Shown piece after piece: positions 23,035 to 33,320 of a DNA stretch of 38,593 nt. Location: positions 1-38,593 of the forward strand of contig NWUY0304710328.1 in assembly GCA_004151065.3 (NCBI GenBank). Direction: 5' to 3'. This DNA is from Larix sibirica. Taxonomy: Eukaryota; Streptophyta; Pinopsida; Pinales; Pinaceae. The stretch's first letter is position 1, and every line of letters begins with the position of its first letter. Both the position numbers and the translations under genes were made by a program. Below the pieces are notes generated by a model, which searched no databases, had not been told where the DNA came from, and saw nothing but the letters and a program-made list of their open reading frames with translations.

Positions 23035-23320
23035 ATCTGAAGCTGAAGGCTGTAGATACTGTGCTGTGGGGACGGAGCTACATTGGATAAATCCGGAAGG
23101 GTTACTGCTGAAATGCATGCTGGAGGATGAGGCTGGATATTTTATTCGAGACATGCATCGGGGAATCTGTGGGGGGCACTTTGCAGCCAGGGCCACAACT
23201 CATCATCAAATTTTCAAGTTTGGATATGACTGGCCCTCTATGTTTTTAGATGTCCATAAGTTTGTAAGGGCCTGCTCTCATAATGTAAAACCTTTGCTGG
23301 GAGGAAAAATATCCCTGCTC
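23035..23320 (+). pseudogene. Ty3/gypsy retrotransposon fragment D (integrase zinc finger)
   Basis: The + strand reads RYCAVGTELHWINPEGLLLK, MLEDEAGYFIRDMHRGICGG, then THHQIFKFGYDWPSMF and DVHKFVRACSHNVKP. This is the H2C2 region of a gypsy integrase. By eye it is close to the corresponding part of fragment A at 4490-4290 (same words GTELHW, NPEGLLLKCMLE, GICGGHFAARATTH), so it comes from the same family. The second cysteine of the finger is lost: family RACQECQ appears as RACSHNV. It lies head to head against fragment B, with the junction at about 23000-23035. No integrase core follows. Confidence 0.9.
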
Positions 23321-23329
23321 CTTTAGCAT

Positions 23330-24655
23330 TCAGTAAGTTCCCTGTGCAATTGAGTGAGTTGCTCTAAGATGAAACCTAAGTGATGTACCCTAATAATAGA
23401 ATGCCATAGGTTAACATAATCAAGGCTTAAAACCCTAATTAACCTAGTGCCCCCCCCTATCTTCTTTATCCTTTCTTTCCTCATATAGGGTTTATTAGTT
23501 TAGCCCTAAAACTGAGTGTCGAATCCACTCTTCTCTTGTCCCTCCCTCTTTAGTTTTGTGTGTGTGTGGGGGGGGGTTATTCTATCCCTACCCTCATGAT
23601 GCGTGTGGTTTCAGGAATCCATTCGTTCGCTACACCATTTAATGTGGATTTGCTTTGACCATCCTTTCTTACTTTGTTGGATTAGAGCTGGCGGAGTACT
23701 TGGCCTCTACATAGATAAACCTTGACTGCATTAAGTGGAAACAATGGTCTAGATCATGGAAAACAAGTTGAAAAGCACCCACCAACAGGACATAAACTAT
23801 ATCGGGTTTTCAAAGCATGCCAAGTATGACTTAACCGGGGAAAGTGTTTTAGAAGTACCCGCATTCAGCACAAGCTTCCCCCTTTTATGCAATAACTTGA
23901 CACAAATGGGACCATTTCTTCCCAATGGGGGATGACTGATCTAGGTTGCGATTCATGTTTAATACCATCTTAGAAACATTTATAAGCCTTTCCATATTTA
24001 CAGTATACTTACAAGCCCTGAACTTTCAGTACATTTTTAGGACGGAGGGCTCTAAAGACATAAGGGGGTTAGGGGCCTTTCCCATGCATTTTTTGGCCAT
24101 TTTGACAGCATGTCCGTCAATGACCCTCCATAATATTGAAATAGAAATCATGGACCAGTAAGGTGATAAGACACGGATAAAGTGTCTATAATACCAAGAA
24201 TACAAGGATCATAAAATTAACTATGCATAAGATAGAATGGTTACCATAGAATGACAAAGTACAAAAGCACACTAAAGAAGCACACTATAGGAACACTTCA
24301 ATAAACTAGCACATTAGACCAAGTTGGTATTATTCATGGGACACCCCGAACCAACAAATAAACGCGCTTTTATTTAAGAGTCTGGGTGGATAATATTATA
24401 TATCTAAATCTCCCCATTTTCGTCTTTTATCCCCTTCTACCCTACTATCTTTTATATCCTTTGTATCCCCAATAAAAACTAAGGGGTTTTCCCCCAATAA
24501 AAGAAAAGGGTTTCATCTAAAAAAATATATCCCACATGTGTAGAAGCATTGTCGGAATCGTTTACTAGCTTACTCCCAGGATACATGTTTGGTATGGCCT
24601 ACCAGGTTACATGCTCGGTCAAACACCGCTTACTACAAGGCAGCATTGGGTTGAA
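23330..24655. other. Spacer, no gene recognised
   Basis: Contains a TGTGTGTGTGGGGGGGGGG run at about 23558-23576. The 71-codon frame at 23946-24161 on the + strand resembles nothing known. No LTR ends or other landmarks could be identified. Confidence 0.45.
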
Positions 24656-24870
24656 GGAGACCTGGTGCACCCACTTACTCCTATGAATAATTAGGTAAAT
24701 CTGAGTGGGATACATGGTTGGGTACATATTCGTTGGGTACATGGTTGAGTACAATATCACTTTCTCCCAGGACATATCTCTTCCTCCCAGAACATATAGA
24801 GAAGCAGTGGGATACATATAGAAAAGCAGTGGGTTGACTCCCAGGAAGTAGTGGGTCGGGAAAACCCTTC
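24656..24870. repeat. Degenerate repeat of GGGTACATGGTTG and CTCCCAG words
   Basis: Variants GGGATACATGGTTG, GGGTACATATTCGTTG and GGGTACATGGTTGAG follow one another at 24705-24752. TTCCTCCCAGAACATA or TTCTCCCAGGACATA recurs at 24762 and 24783, and GAAAAGCAGTGGG or GAAGCAGTGGG recurs at 24800 and 24823. The open frames on the - strand here are repeat-derived (MYPTMYPT). Confidence 0.75.
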
Positions 24871-25024
24871 ATCTATTCTAATTTTATTAATAGATTTTCA
24901 TCCCCATTAGCTTAGCCCATTAGAAAGCTTTTGATCGGGGGGAAAACACTAGTCCAAGTAGGAAGGGGCTTCGGGGCTCCCAAGAGAAAAGTAAGTGGGA
25001 GTTTAGGGGGAACCCAATATCAAT

Positions 25025-25345
25025 TTATACATACAACCAGACAATCACTGTCAGCCAGCCAGCTAGCTAGACCATCCGCCATTGTCAGCCAACCAGTCAG
25101 GTATTTCTCATCAGCCAGACAGCCCCAGGCAATCAGCCGTTGTCATCCAGCTAGCCATTTATTTCCAGCCATCTCAGTGGGCTCCGCTCCTGCCATTGAA
25201 GTTATTTTCAGTCAGTCAGTCAGCCATTTAAGTGGGCTCCGCTATGATGCCCATTCCAGCCACCCATTGCCAGACAGCCAGACAGACAGCCAGACATTAC
25301 CCATTCAGCCAGCCTTCCAAGTAAGCCAAGCCAAACCAGACCAGT
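25025..25345 (+). repeat. CAGCCAG/CAGTCAG degenerate array
   Basis: The words CAGCCAG, CAGTCAG, CAGACAG and CCAGCCA fill this stretch. A longer unit containing AGTGGGCTCCGCT is duplicated at 25176-25188 and 25231-25243. The array keeps a 159-codon + frame open (24931-25410) with a Ser/Gln/Pro-rich translation. Because the repeat alone explains the openness, I do not call it a gene, though recombinant mitochondrial ORFs of this type can be expressed. Confidence 0.75.
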
Positions 25346-25423
25346 GCCAAGGCCTCTTAGTTGCAATTGCCAGTTTTCCAGCCAGACCGGTTTTATGGTT
25401 GTTGACATGAGGCGAATGATCAT

Positions 25424-27730
25424 GGTGGCTTTCTACCAGAGGACTTTATGGAAAAACAAAAAGATCAAGGTGATGCAAGCTTAGGGCACATTTTATTAAA
25501 GTGTAGTCTTCTCTCCCAGAGGTTAACAATGTAGTTAAAGAAGTGAGATCAGATGTTTATGATGTCGTGCACGCTGACCAATTTGAATAAAAGGACCCTT
25601 TTGATGGTTCTGTTTCCAAACATAAGGGTGTGCGCCACCTTTTTGAGGATGGATCTCGATTGGCGTTCCTGCTTTCTGGCACTAGGGTTGTAGGTGAAAC
25701 ACTCGTAAACTGTCAATGGGATTTTTATGATGAGGAAAATCATCTATTGATGCACCGTGGTTTTCCAGCAATCTGATGGGTTGGTGGGATCGAGCTGGAG
25801 TTGATTGCAGTTACCACAAGTGTGCGGATAGTCCCACGATTTCAAGAATTGATACCTTATAAGCTATGATATACGAGATTGACCTAACCAGACAAAGATC
25901 AGACCATCCTCATTGTTAACAAGTCAAATTTACTGTTAGGGCGAACTGCGGGAAAAGCTTGTTAGCTAGAGGCGACTCGATATAAGGTCAGGTAAGGTTT
26001 AGATTGCCCAATAAGTAATAAAAAACGTAGAGAGAGAGCTTTACCACTTGCTACATATAGTCGGAAAGGATTTGTGGCTCATACCCCTATCTGAGTTGTG
26101 ATAGAGTAGAGCAAAGGAACTGATTAAGAGAATGGGTTTTATGGATATACCACACAAAGTCCTTTAATAAATGGCCGCTAACAGGTCCCAAAGTGGTCGG
26201 TCCTGCAGATGCGCGTAAATAATCAGTTGTACTGGTCGATTATAATTTATATTATTGTAGTATTCATTCGTAGGCGACTACTACTACTAAAAGAAGAAGC
26301 TTACTGGAATCTCTTGGTCCAAACAACTCCACCTTGTTCGGGTACTCCTTACTCCACTATAGATCATATCTACCCAATCCAAGCCTCCGTATCCAATTAG
26401 TTCTCCGCAACCAGTCGAGAGCCAAGGAAAGGCTCAACGAACGAGGAAATGCAGTTCAATTAAATTACTTGTAGCTAAGGGGGAAAGGCCGGGATCTAGC
26501 TGGGTCGAGAGTGGGAAAAGGACCGGTATAAAATATCACATTATCTCCTAGCTTTATCTATCCCTTACGTTGTCATATCCTCGCCTCATAACTGTTTGGG
26601 TTGTAGCTTCTTTCCCCTTACGTTTGTTGCTATAGTTTCTTTTATGGAAAAAGAGTTGTTTTATTCCCATACTGTAGTTTCTAATGCTAAAACTTTGGGA
26701 GATCCTAATTATATATTACACTGGTTGTAATTTTCTTTTTTACCGGTTTTACCTTTAAAGTAAACCCAACTATTCGTTGTTGGAAAATAAAACACCTTCA
26801 CAAAGTTTATGGAGCTCCTTACATATGTCCTACGGATCTACTATGTCCCTTAAAAGCCGAATGAATTCTCTGGAGCATATGATTATTATTATTTTTATTT
26901 ATGGCCTCTTTGATTAATTTTACCGTCTAGGAAAGCGAAACCCGGATACTCCTTTTAAGATTCTGGATGGACAACCGATAGAGATTTATTATCTTAGCTT
27001 TTTCTGGGCGTTTTCTCCATGCTCAGTGATTGTCTTCACTCTTTTATGGCACCCCTAAGCCTTACTCGATTGGCTGTTGATTATTGATTTCTCTATTCCC
27101 ACCCAACCAACCTATCCAGTGGTTATAAATTATATGCCTTGGACTGGTAAAATTGAAAGTGAAAAGGCGTCCTTGCCCTCCTATCGTCGGGCAAGACCTA
27201 TCGGACGTTTCGAGCCAAAGAAGAGACTGGATAAACTGCGCTCGAAAAGACAAGACAAGGAAAAGGCTTTCTTCCGAATCTACTTTATCAATAAGGTCAG
27301 TCTTATAATTAATCCCTGGGTTCTTAGGTTAAGTCTTAGAATTTCCCCCCCCCACCCAATAAATAAGTAAATAAAAAAAAGTAAAACTGGGAATAACTAT
27401 AGGTGATCTTACCTCGCTCTCTTTTTGGTCGAGCTTCAGATAAATACCTCTCCCTATAAAAGCAATAGCCTAGGGAGATCGATAAAATTGAGTTGCTCGT
27501 AAGGGTGAGGGAACAAATCGCTCGCCCTCCCTATGGTCAGGAGGTCCCGACTCCAACGTGAGGAAGACTTGCCTTTTACTTGCTGGTATAATTGTGAAGA
27601 AAAGGTCCACTGCCTTCCCTCTGTGCCGTGTGGGCGACCGTAGGATATTTTGATGAATTTGCTCATTCATGTATATAGCTATTGAACCAACGCAGCATCT
27701 GAACCCGAAGCTTTAGCCCTAACCCAGCCC
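25424..27730. other. Spacer with two weak relatives of the dispersed hairpin repeat
   Basis: No gene is recognised. On the - strand 25743-25549 is open and 25750-25850 keeps coding character, possibly transposon remnant. At 26870-27060 a + frame has faint similarity to the first part of cox2 (see rejected items). At 27171-27196 and 27521-27547 are CCTTGCCCTCC-type words related to the dispersed hairpin repeat. The frame at 27077-27370 is basic and unassigned. Confidence 0.4.
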
Positions 27731-27734
27731 TTTA

Positions 27735-28900
27735 TACTTTATCCAACCTTTTGTTACAAGCAGGGAGTTTGAAAACCTTAACCTTTATATGTAAAAGTTG
27801 TATTTTGAAAAAAGTAGCAAATATACTTATGGATAGAGATATTGGATTGCTACTTGGGTAAGATCTCTCTAGCTGATTATTATGTGTGACTGGTAGTGTG
27901 CCTATAGATCGGATCAACTGTAAAGCTTTTATCGAGGCGCCCACACTCTACCACATTGTTTGCGCATTTCATTTGCAACCTAAAATAATGAGGATATACC
28001 TCTCTGGTGGGACTTTCTTAAATAACTTAAACACCTAACCCAAAAAGGTACATGCTCCGTCAAAATCCATCCTATAGAATCCTTTGAAAGGAGGATCACC
28101 CTCGGGCAGGTTTGCTGCATGAATATCTTCCTTGCTAAAAAATGCATAATTTCCCAATCCTGCATCAACAAAGTTCTCCAATTATTAAGGTTCTTTCTTC
28201 TCAAAATGGACCAGTCTTTTTGGTTCTCACAGGATTTTGGTTAATCCTCCATCCTTGGTACGTAGCATCATGCAGCTTCTATCATTAATTATATATCCTC
28301 CCAATGAAAAACTTTGCTCTTAGCCCAAGACCATTCCATATGCTGTCGGCAAATAAACAACAATGAAAGCAAACACAGTGTTAATCTAAGGGTTAATGCT
28401 TATCCAAGCACAAAAAATTTTATCTTGGTAGGAAAGGCTTGCTTGACCAAAGGGAGGGCAAGGTATATCCATACTTCTTTTCTGAAATCTATGGCATAGT
28501 TTCCTTCTAATACCTCATAATATTGGATGCACTGCAGTCCCGTGGCTTCCATAGTGAAAGTGGTATGACGTTATTTATGGAGCCATTATTCACCATGCAA
28601 TTGTGCAAGATGAAGTCATCATTTATAAAGAAATGAAAAATGGGTAACTTTATCACCAATCTTTTGGTAAGGAGAGCCGAACTGGTGGAAATTCTTAGTG
28701 CTAAAAGCCTCTACCTATAGGCTATCTTGCACATCTGAATTAAAGACTTAGAGCATATTTTGCCTATACGGAGGAATCTTAACCACTTCCAAGAAGGGAG
28801 CATGATTTGCACTTTACTGAGGTCGTTCACAATATTGTAAACCATCTCTGGTGCCTTGTGTTATTTTCACTTATTTATGGGTTTGTTGCACTCTGCAATG
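27735..28900 (-). pseudogene. Ty3/gypsy retrotransposon fragment C (protease followed by RNase H-like domain)
   Basis: Reading downward from about 28850: VYNIVNDLSKVQIMLPSW (gag-pol junction type text), then the retropepsin core VIKLPIFHFFINDDF and LHNCMVNNGSINNVIPLSLW (28625-28560). The catalytic D-S/T-G appears as NNG, so the protease is dead. Further on are YLPTAYGMVLG (about 28345), IINDRSCMMLRTKDGG (about 28290), LEPKRLVHFEKKE, DAGLGNYAFFSKEDIH (about 28150) and MDFDGACTF (28070-28039), the opening of an RNase H-like domain, followed by YFRLQMKCANNVVE (about 27985) and IKALQLI (27920). No reverse transcriptase lies between protease and RNase H. Frames change several times and stops are present. 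Its 3' end near 27735 is undefined. Confidence 0.85.
28438..28463 (+). repeat. Short dispersed hairpin repeat, copy 3
   Basis: The same 26-bp sequence as at 20632, with AAAGGG in place of GAAGGG, and extended similarity to the inverse copy at 18715. It lies inside gypsy fragment C between the protease and the YLPTAYG segment. Confidence 0.75.
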
Positions 28901-30410
28901 TAAAAGGCTGCTTCCAAGTTGCAGGTTGGGCATTGAAATTAAGCCCAATGGTTACATTAGCACTGGTTGGAACTACCCTTGCTTTAGTGGAATGAAACAC
29001 CATAGTATTTTTGGCTTTTAACCTGTTATCTTACGACCTAGTCTGTACAAAAATTTTATAATGGTCCACTTTAGTATAAAATGTATCTTCTTCAAACAAA
29101 TCACCTTCAAAAGTGGGCATCATCCAATCATCCCATTTATAAGAATCTAGGGACTAAACTGTTGATCCCTCCTCTTGTAATTGTTTATTAGAAAATTATT
29201 AGTTGTTCTCTAATAGGTTCTCACCAACATAATACTCATGCATAACCACCGCGTTGGGATAGGTAGTCCGTGGTGGTCTAGTTCGTGAGGTTTTTTAATC
29301 TCTTATATGGACATTTTAAGGTCCTTCCCTGGGTCTGAGTGCTCTCACCCCTCGTGCAGGGTTTTAAGGCCTTGGTCTAAACTCTTTCTTTTTTGCCAGT
29401 CGTAACAATTTTTGATTTTGGAGTTTATGCACTATTCTGTTCAACTGGCTCAACTCGGCATTGGGGTGGTTTTCATGTACATAGCAAACCACTGGATATT
29501 TTGCACGTGGGGTATATGTCCCTGCAACATGCCCCTATCATAACCCATATCCTACATGGGTCTGACTGATGTGGAAGGCGAGACTCTCTTATCTATGCGG
29601 GCGGGGCTAACTATCATTCATATATCGCGAGCCCTAAAATAATATAAAGGGGCGGGCTAGACCTCCTTCTCTGTATCAGCACCTCTTCCTCACTAACTAA
29701 CTAACATTTATTCTCCCGGCCGCTCGTATAAGAGGACCGGGTGAATGTGGGTAGGGATAAATAAGCGCTAATCCATAAATGTTTTTGTTGCATTTCCCTC
29801 CTCCAAGGAATGGGATAATTCTATAGAAAAGCGGTTTTATAGCACCTTTGAATGGATTTTAACATGGAACATGAATCAAGCTTTAACGAACCCGACCAAC
29901 AGCAAAGAGGAACCGAAGTTGTTAATACGTATATGATATGGATGATGCACCACTAAGAATCACCGGTCGCGAGATTGGATTGGTACACGGGTCAATGACC
30001 GACCAATATAAATAGCATTTTTTTTCTGTTCCGTCCAACTCAATAGAATCCTTGCCTTATAAGAGATCGAAGGTCGAGCGATTAATCGTAATTTATGGCA
30101 ATTATGAAAGCAAAATAATACCAGTTAAAAATGCGTAGATAATGGACTTGGCGACTCAGACTATCCATCCCTAAATAGATTACATTTTGACCTTAATAAA
30201 TGGCTTCGGCGACTCCGACTTTTTTAAGACTTGAGAATCTTATAAAATAAAAAATTATAAACCTCTTAACTCCACCCCTGAGTATATGTAACCAGCCCCC
30301 CCTCAATTTGCGGACCGGACTTCATTAGCACCCCCCCCCCTTAACTAAAGGGCCAGAACCTTGCAGAGCTAGCTCCACTCAGGCAGGCAGGTAAGATCAG
30401 GACTTCGCAG
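28901..30410. other. Spacer upstream of mttB
   Basis: No gene is recognised. At 29245-29278 a strong stem-loop can form: ACCACCGCG against CGTGGTGGT around a 15-base loop. CCCGG and CCGGG at 29716-29740 enclose CGTATAAGAGG. Runs of nine to ten C lie at about 30296 and 30331. The phrase GGCGACTC is repeated at 30149 and 30204. Confidence 0.5.
29245..29278 (+). other. Stem-loop, 9-bp arms
   Basis: ACCACCGCG and CGTGGTGGT pair along nine positions with one G-T pair on one strand, leaving a loop of about 15 bases (TTGGGATAGGTAGTC). No T-rich tail follows, and it is about 1.5 kb upstream of mttB. Its role is unknown. Confidence 0.5.
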
Positions 30411-30415
30411 AGCCC

Positions 30416-30567
30416 CTTTGAGGGGAATAAATATAAGTATTCCCGAACCTCATTTTCACCAATATCTTCCCGGTTATATATTCATATATAAGGGCTCAGG
30501 TAATACCCGAACCCCTTCATGCTCAGGTAAGCTTCGCTATGCTCTTTGAGGGGAATAAATATAAGTA
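30416..30567 (+). repeat. 24-bp direct repeat, copies 128 bp apart
   Basis: CTTTGAGGGGAATAAATATA followed by AGTA occurs at 30416-30439 and 30544-30567. Both are preceded by related text (CTTCGCAGAGCCC and CTTCGCTATGCT) and accompanied by CTCAGGTAA words, so the duplicated block is longer but imperfect. It ends about 200 bp before the mttB reading frame and could lie in its 5' untranslated region. Confidence 0.85.
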
Positions 30568-30771
30568 GGGAAGGCTAATGCTGTAACTCACTATCCTGAG
30601 ACTATCCCTACACTAATTCTGAAGCACCCACTTGCTAAAGTGCTGCTTCCTTACCTGTTATCCCTTACCCGTTATCCCTTCCTTCCCCGGTATCCCTTTC
30701 CCTCGAAGATGTTGGCGCCCGTTGCGCTGGACGGACGAGCGAATATTGTCTGAATCTTTCATCCGTATCAT

Positions 30772-31521
30772 ACGAATTTTGCATCGAAAACTCCTCCGGG
30801 AGAAGCTAGAATTCGTTCCGTTCGGATATTTATTGGTCTTAGTTCGACATGGTTTACGCGTCATTGGTTCCCGGAAGAGTCAATATTTCCATCAGCTAAA
30901 CCCTTTCCGACCCTGCCTTTGGACCCGTATTCCGTTCGTACACGATCGACGGAGGCCTCTTCAACATGTGTTACTACGTCTCCAGTAGCATGCTCCTACT
31001 CCGTCTTTCCTTCCATAAGTTATCAAATTTGGTGCTTTTCGATCCCCAGTTGCTATGGAGAACGAAGGGCGAGATACAATCAATTTTTTTACCTAAGTGG
31101 TTTTCGCTTCTTCCCGTTCTTGTTTCTCACTCTTTCCCGGGTAGTTCCCAATGTTTGGCACTTCCCATGCTTTGCGGGTACAACATCAACTAATTTGCTC
31201 ATGATCAAGTTACAACCTAAGATTTTTGACCATATTATGTCAACTGTTCGTATTTTGTTCATTTCATCAATATGCTCCCAAGTACCCGTAATTGTGATCC
31301 GTTTGCCAGAGAAGGGTATTTCTGTGAAAACTTCCACAAAGAATCGTCGTTTTTTCATGGTTTCCCCGCTTCCCACAGCAGCTTTTTTCGCACCTCCAGA
31401 TATCTGGTGTCAAATCGTTGCTCGTTTACCTATTTCTCCGATGATGGAGTTTACTATCTCTGTGGCATCGATTGTACGAGTTCGTGAGGAGATTTATATA
31501 CTATCTGGACGGCCGATCTAG
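30772..31521 (+). CDS. mttB: mttB: mitochondrial TatC-like membrane transport protein
   Basis: This is the only intact mitochondrial gene seen. TatC proteins form the receptor of the twin-arginine translocase in the inner membrane; plant mitochondria keep this subunit in mtDNA. From an ACG at 30772 the frame gives 249 residues. Landmarks: [11 protein letters not shown] (residues 10-20, the cytoplasm-side Glu), [13 protein letters not shown] (87-99, TatC F-xxP-xxYxxER), RVVPNVWHF (123-131), [11 protein letters not shown] (146-156), [10 protein letters not shown] (206-215, TatC PPD) and MEFTI (225-229), ending LSGRPI and TAG. There is no in-frame ATG before residue 144 apart from one near residue 50 in another frame. 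An in-frame TGA at 30751 limits the N-terminus, and ACG at 30772 (edited to AUG) is the best start; lack of a normal start is common for this gene. Many Ser, Pro, Thr and Arg codons sit in predicted membrane spans, consistent with numerous C-to-U edits. No operon partner is seen. Confidence 0.93.
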   Translation, partial: TNFASKTPPGEARIRSVRIFIGLSSTWFTRHWFPEESIFPSAKPFPTLPLDPYSVRTRSTEASSTCVTTSPVACSYSVFPSISYQIWCFSIPSCYGERRARYNQFFYLSGFRFFPFLFLTLSRVVPNVWHFPCFAGTTSTNLLMIKLQPKIFDHIMSTVRILFISSICSQVPVIVIRLPEKGISVKTSTKNRRFFMVSPLPTAAFFAPPDIWCQIVARLPISPMMEFTISVASIVRVREEIYILSGRPI

Positions 31522-33180
31522 TGCTTCCCGAATAGGAGGTCTAGCGAAAAAAACCTAACAAAATTACTATCTATAAATAATTTCCCACCTAATATGATGC
31601 AGGGAATTAGAATACATAATATATGCAATGAATTCTCCTTCGTAGAGAAGGATGATTACATACAGAATACTGGAGCGGGAACATCATATTTCTTTATTTC
31701 CTCTTCCCGTCGCCCAAAGAATTCCTACGGCGAGTCAGTCACCGGCGTAAGTATACTACTTTACTACGGAGCTTTAAACCTTCGACTCACACCGAATCTA
31801 GTTTTATTACATATATAATGACTGACTGGAAGAAATGGCGTGCTTTTTAAGAATTTTGAATAAAAAGTTGCGCACTTTATTTTCGCTCTTTTATCAGCCC
31901 TGAGCACTCCATTTTACCCCCCCGGTCTTTGTTTTCCCGCTCACTCATCACTAATATTTGACTAGCTAGCAGGATAATTCCTGTATGCTAAGGTGCGCCC
32001 TCCTTTCCACTTATGGAGATGAAAATTTATGACTTGTCTTCTTAAATTACCATTCTGCAGGCATACCTTCTAGTTTTTTTTTTAATGATCTACATCATCT
32101 TCTCAATCACTCAACTTGAATTGGTAATTTACAATAATTTCTTTCTTATAGGGAATTTTCCTTATTTATACCTTATGGTGTTCCCTATCTAGGACACTTC
32201 TATGATTAAACAAAAATTTTCCAGAGGGTTATTCATTAAAGGAATACTTCAAGAGTGCTAAGTTCATGATTACCTATCATGATTATTCCTGGTTATTCCC
32301 TCATGTACTTATTTATTCTTCACAATTAAAGTTCTGTCTTGACCAAATTTTGTCTTCCTTAGCTTAATTATACTTCATTTCTAATCGATATGGATATAAA
32401 AGGCAGGACATGGGTTGGACATGGGTTGATGTCGCACGCAAAACCCCAAGCACCAGATAAATATGTGATCAGAGTAGCTAGACATAGCCGGGAAAATGGC
32501 CTGGATAGATTGATTAACTGGAAAGGACCTGGGTAAGAGATGTACTCCATTTCCATCTTCCCCGACCTATCTTTATCGAACCCAGTAACTCTTATATTTA
32601 TATCGTAACTCTTCTATTTATTGGGAGGGAGTGATGTTTTCTCTCCGATGTGAAGAGGTGAAAAAAAGTAAAAAGTAGTTGAAGTCCTCGTTCTCTATAA
32701 GAAGGAAAGAGTGATTGTAGGAACGGTATATATTGAAGTAAGTTAAATTGCGGTGTAATATTTACTTTTTGCATGATTAATACATGCTTATATTAGCGCT
32801 CTCAAATGGCATTTGCGTTTGATCTATTGCTTGTTGAGGTTTACTGTGGTATGGGAATGCATCCATGCTAATATCTATTGCTTTTATTAAATAATGTTGA
32901 ACCAAATGCGATGGTTCATTAGAGGGGTAAATGCATGTTTCTTCCTTGCGAGTTGCGATACTCATATAGACCCGATTTTTACGATTTTACGAAGAATATA
33001 AGTAAGGGGAAGTAAGGACCCTTAGGGGGGATTACATATGCTCAGGGAGGTTATGCTTTCCTCTCATAGAAACACGAGAAACTCCTTGTTGTAGCTAGCT
33101 GCTGGAGATGATTGGAGTTGTAAGAGCGGCATGAATATTACTTATGCTATTATTATGCCTGAACCAGTTTCTTTTTTTAT
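31522..33180. other. Spacer downstream of mttB
   Basis: The frame at 31594-31818 (74 codons from ATG, +) lies 72 bp after mttB and could be co-transcribed, but resembles no known protein. About 32020-32370 is AT-rich. An 11-bp word GACATGGGTTG is duplicated in tandem at about 32407-32428. No transcription terminator is evident. Confidence 0.5.
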
Positions 33181-33188
33181 CCGATTGT

Positions 33189-33320
33189 GGCGAATCGAAA
33201 GAAATTGTAGGATTTTCTGATAAATAAATGTGGCGAATTGAAGTACTTATCAAGGCGAATCGAAGCCTAAATATTAGGTCAATTTATTAGTTTTGCGGCG
33301 AATCGAAGTATTGGCGAATC
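33189..33320 (+). repeat. Spaced repeat of GGCGAATCGAAG
   Basis: The 12-base word or a one-base variant starts at 33189, 33232, 33254 and 33297, with a shortened copy (GGCGAATC) at 33313. The spacing is 43, 22, 43 and 16 bp. GGGCGAGCG follows at about 33356. The sequence between copies is AT-rich and differs each time, so this is an interspersed repeat, not a simple tandem one. Confidence 0.85.

Noticed and set aside
22882-23196. 104-codon - strand frame
   Set aside because: Its upper part is the antisense of the integrase finger of fragment D, and only its middle is true text of fragment B; it is not a separate gene.
26870-27060. Faint cox2-like text on the + strand (IFIYGLFD, NPDTPFKILDGQPIEI)
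   Set aside because: It recalls the first transmembrane to second transmembrane linker of cox2, but the segment lengths differ, there is an internal stop and no copper-site region follows. Similarity is too weak to call.
29716-29740. CGTATAAGAGG and, at 30056, CTTATAAGAGA as possible plant mitochondrial promoters
   Set aside because: They resemble the CRTA-type core only in part, are 0.7-1 kb from mttB, and such short words occur by chance.
30632-30988. 118-codon ATG frame on the + strand overlapping mttB
   Set aside because: It overlaps the N-terminal part of mttB in a different frame; the mttB frame carries the conserved residues, so this is its shadow.
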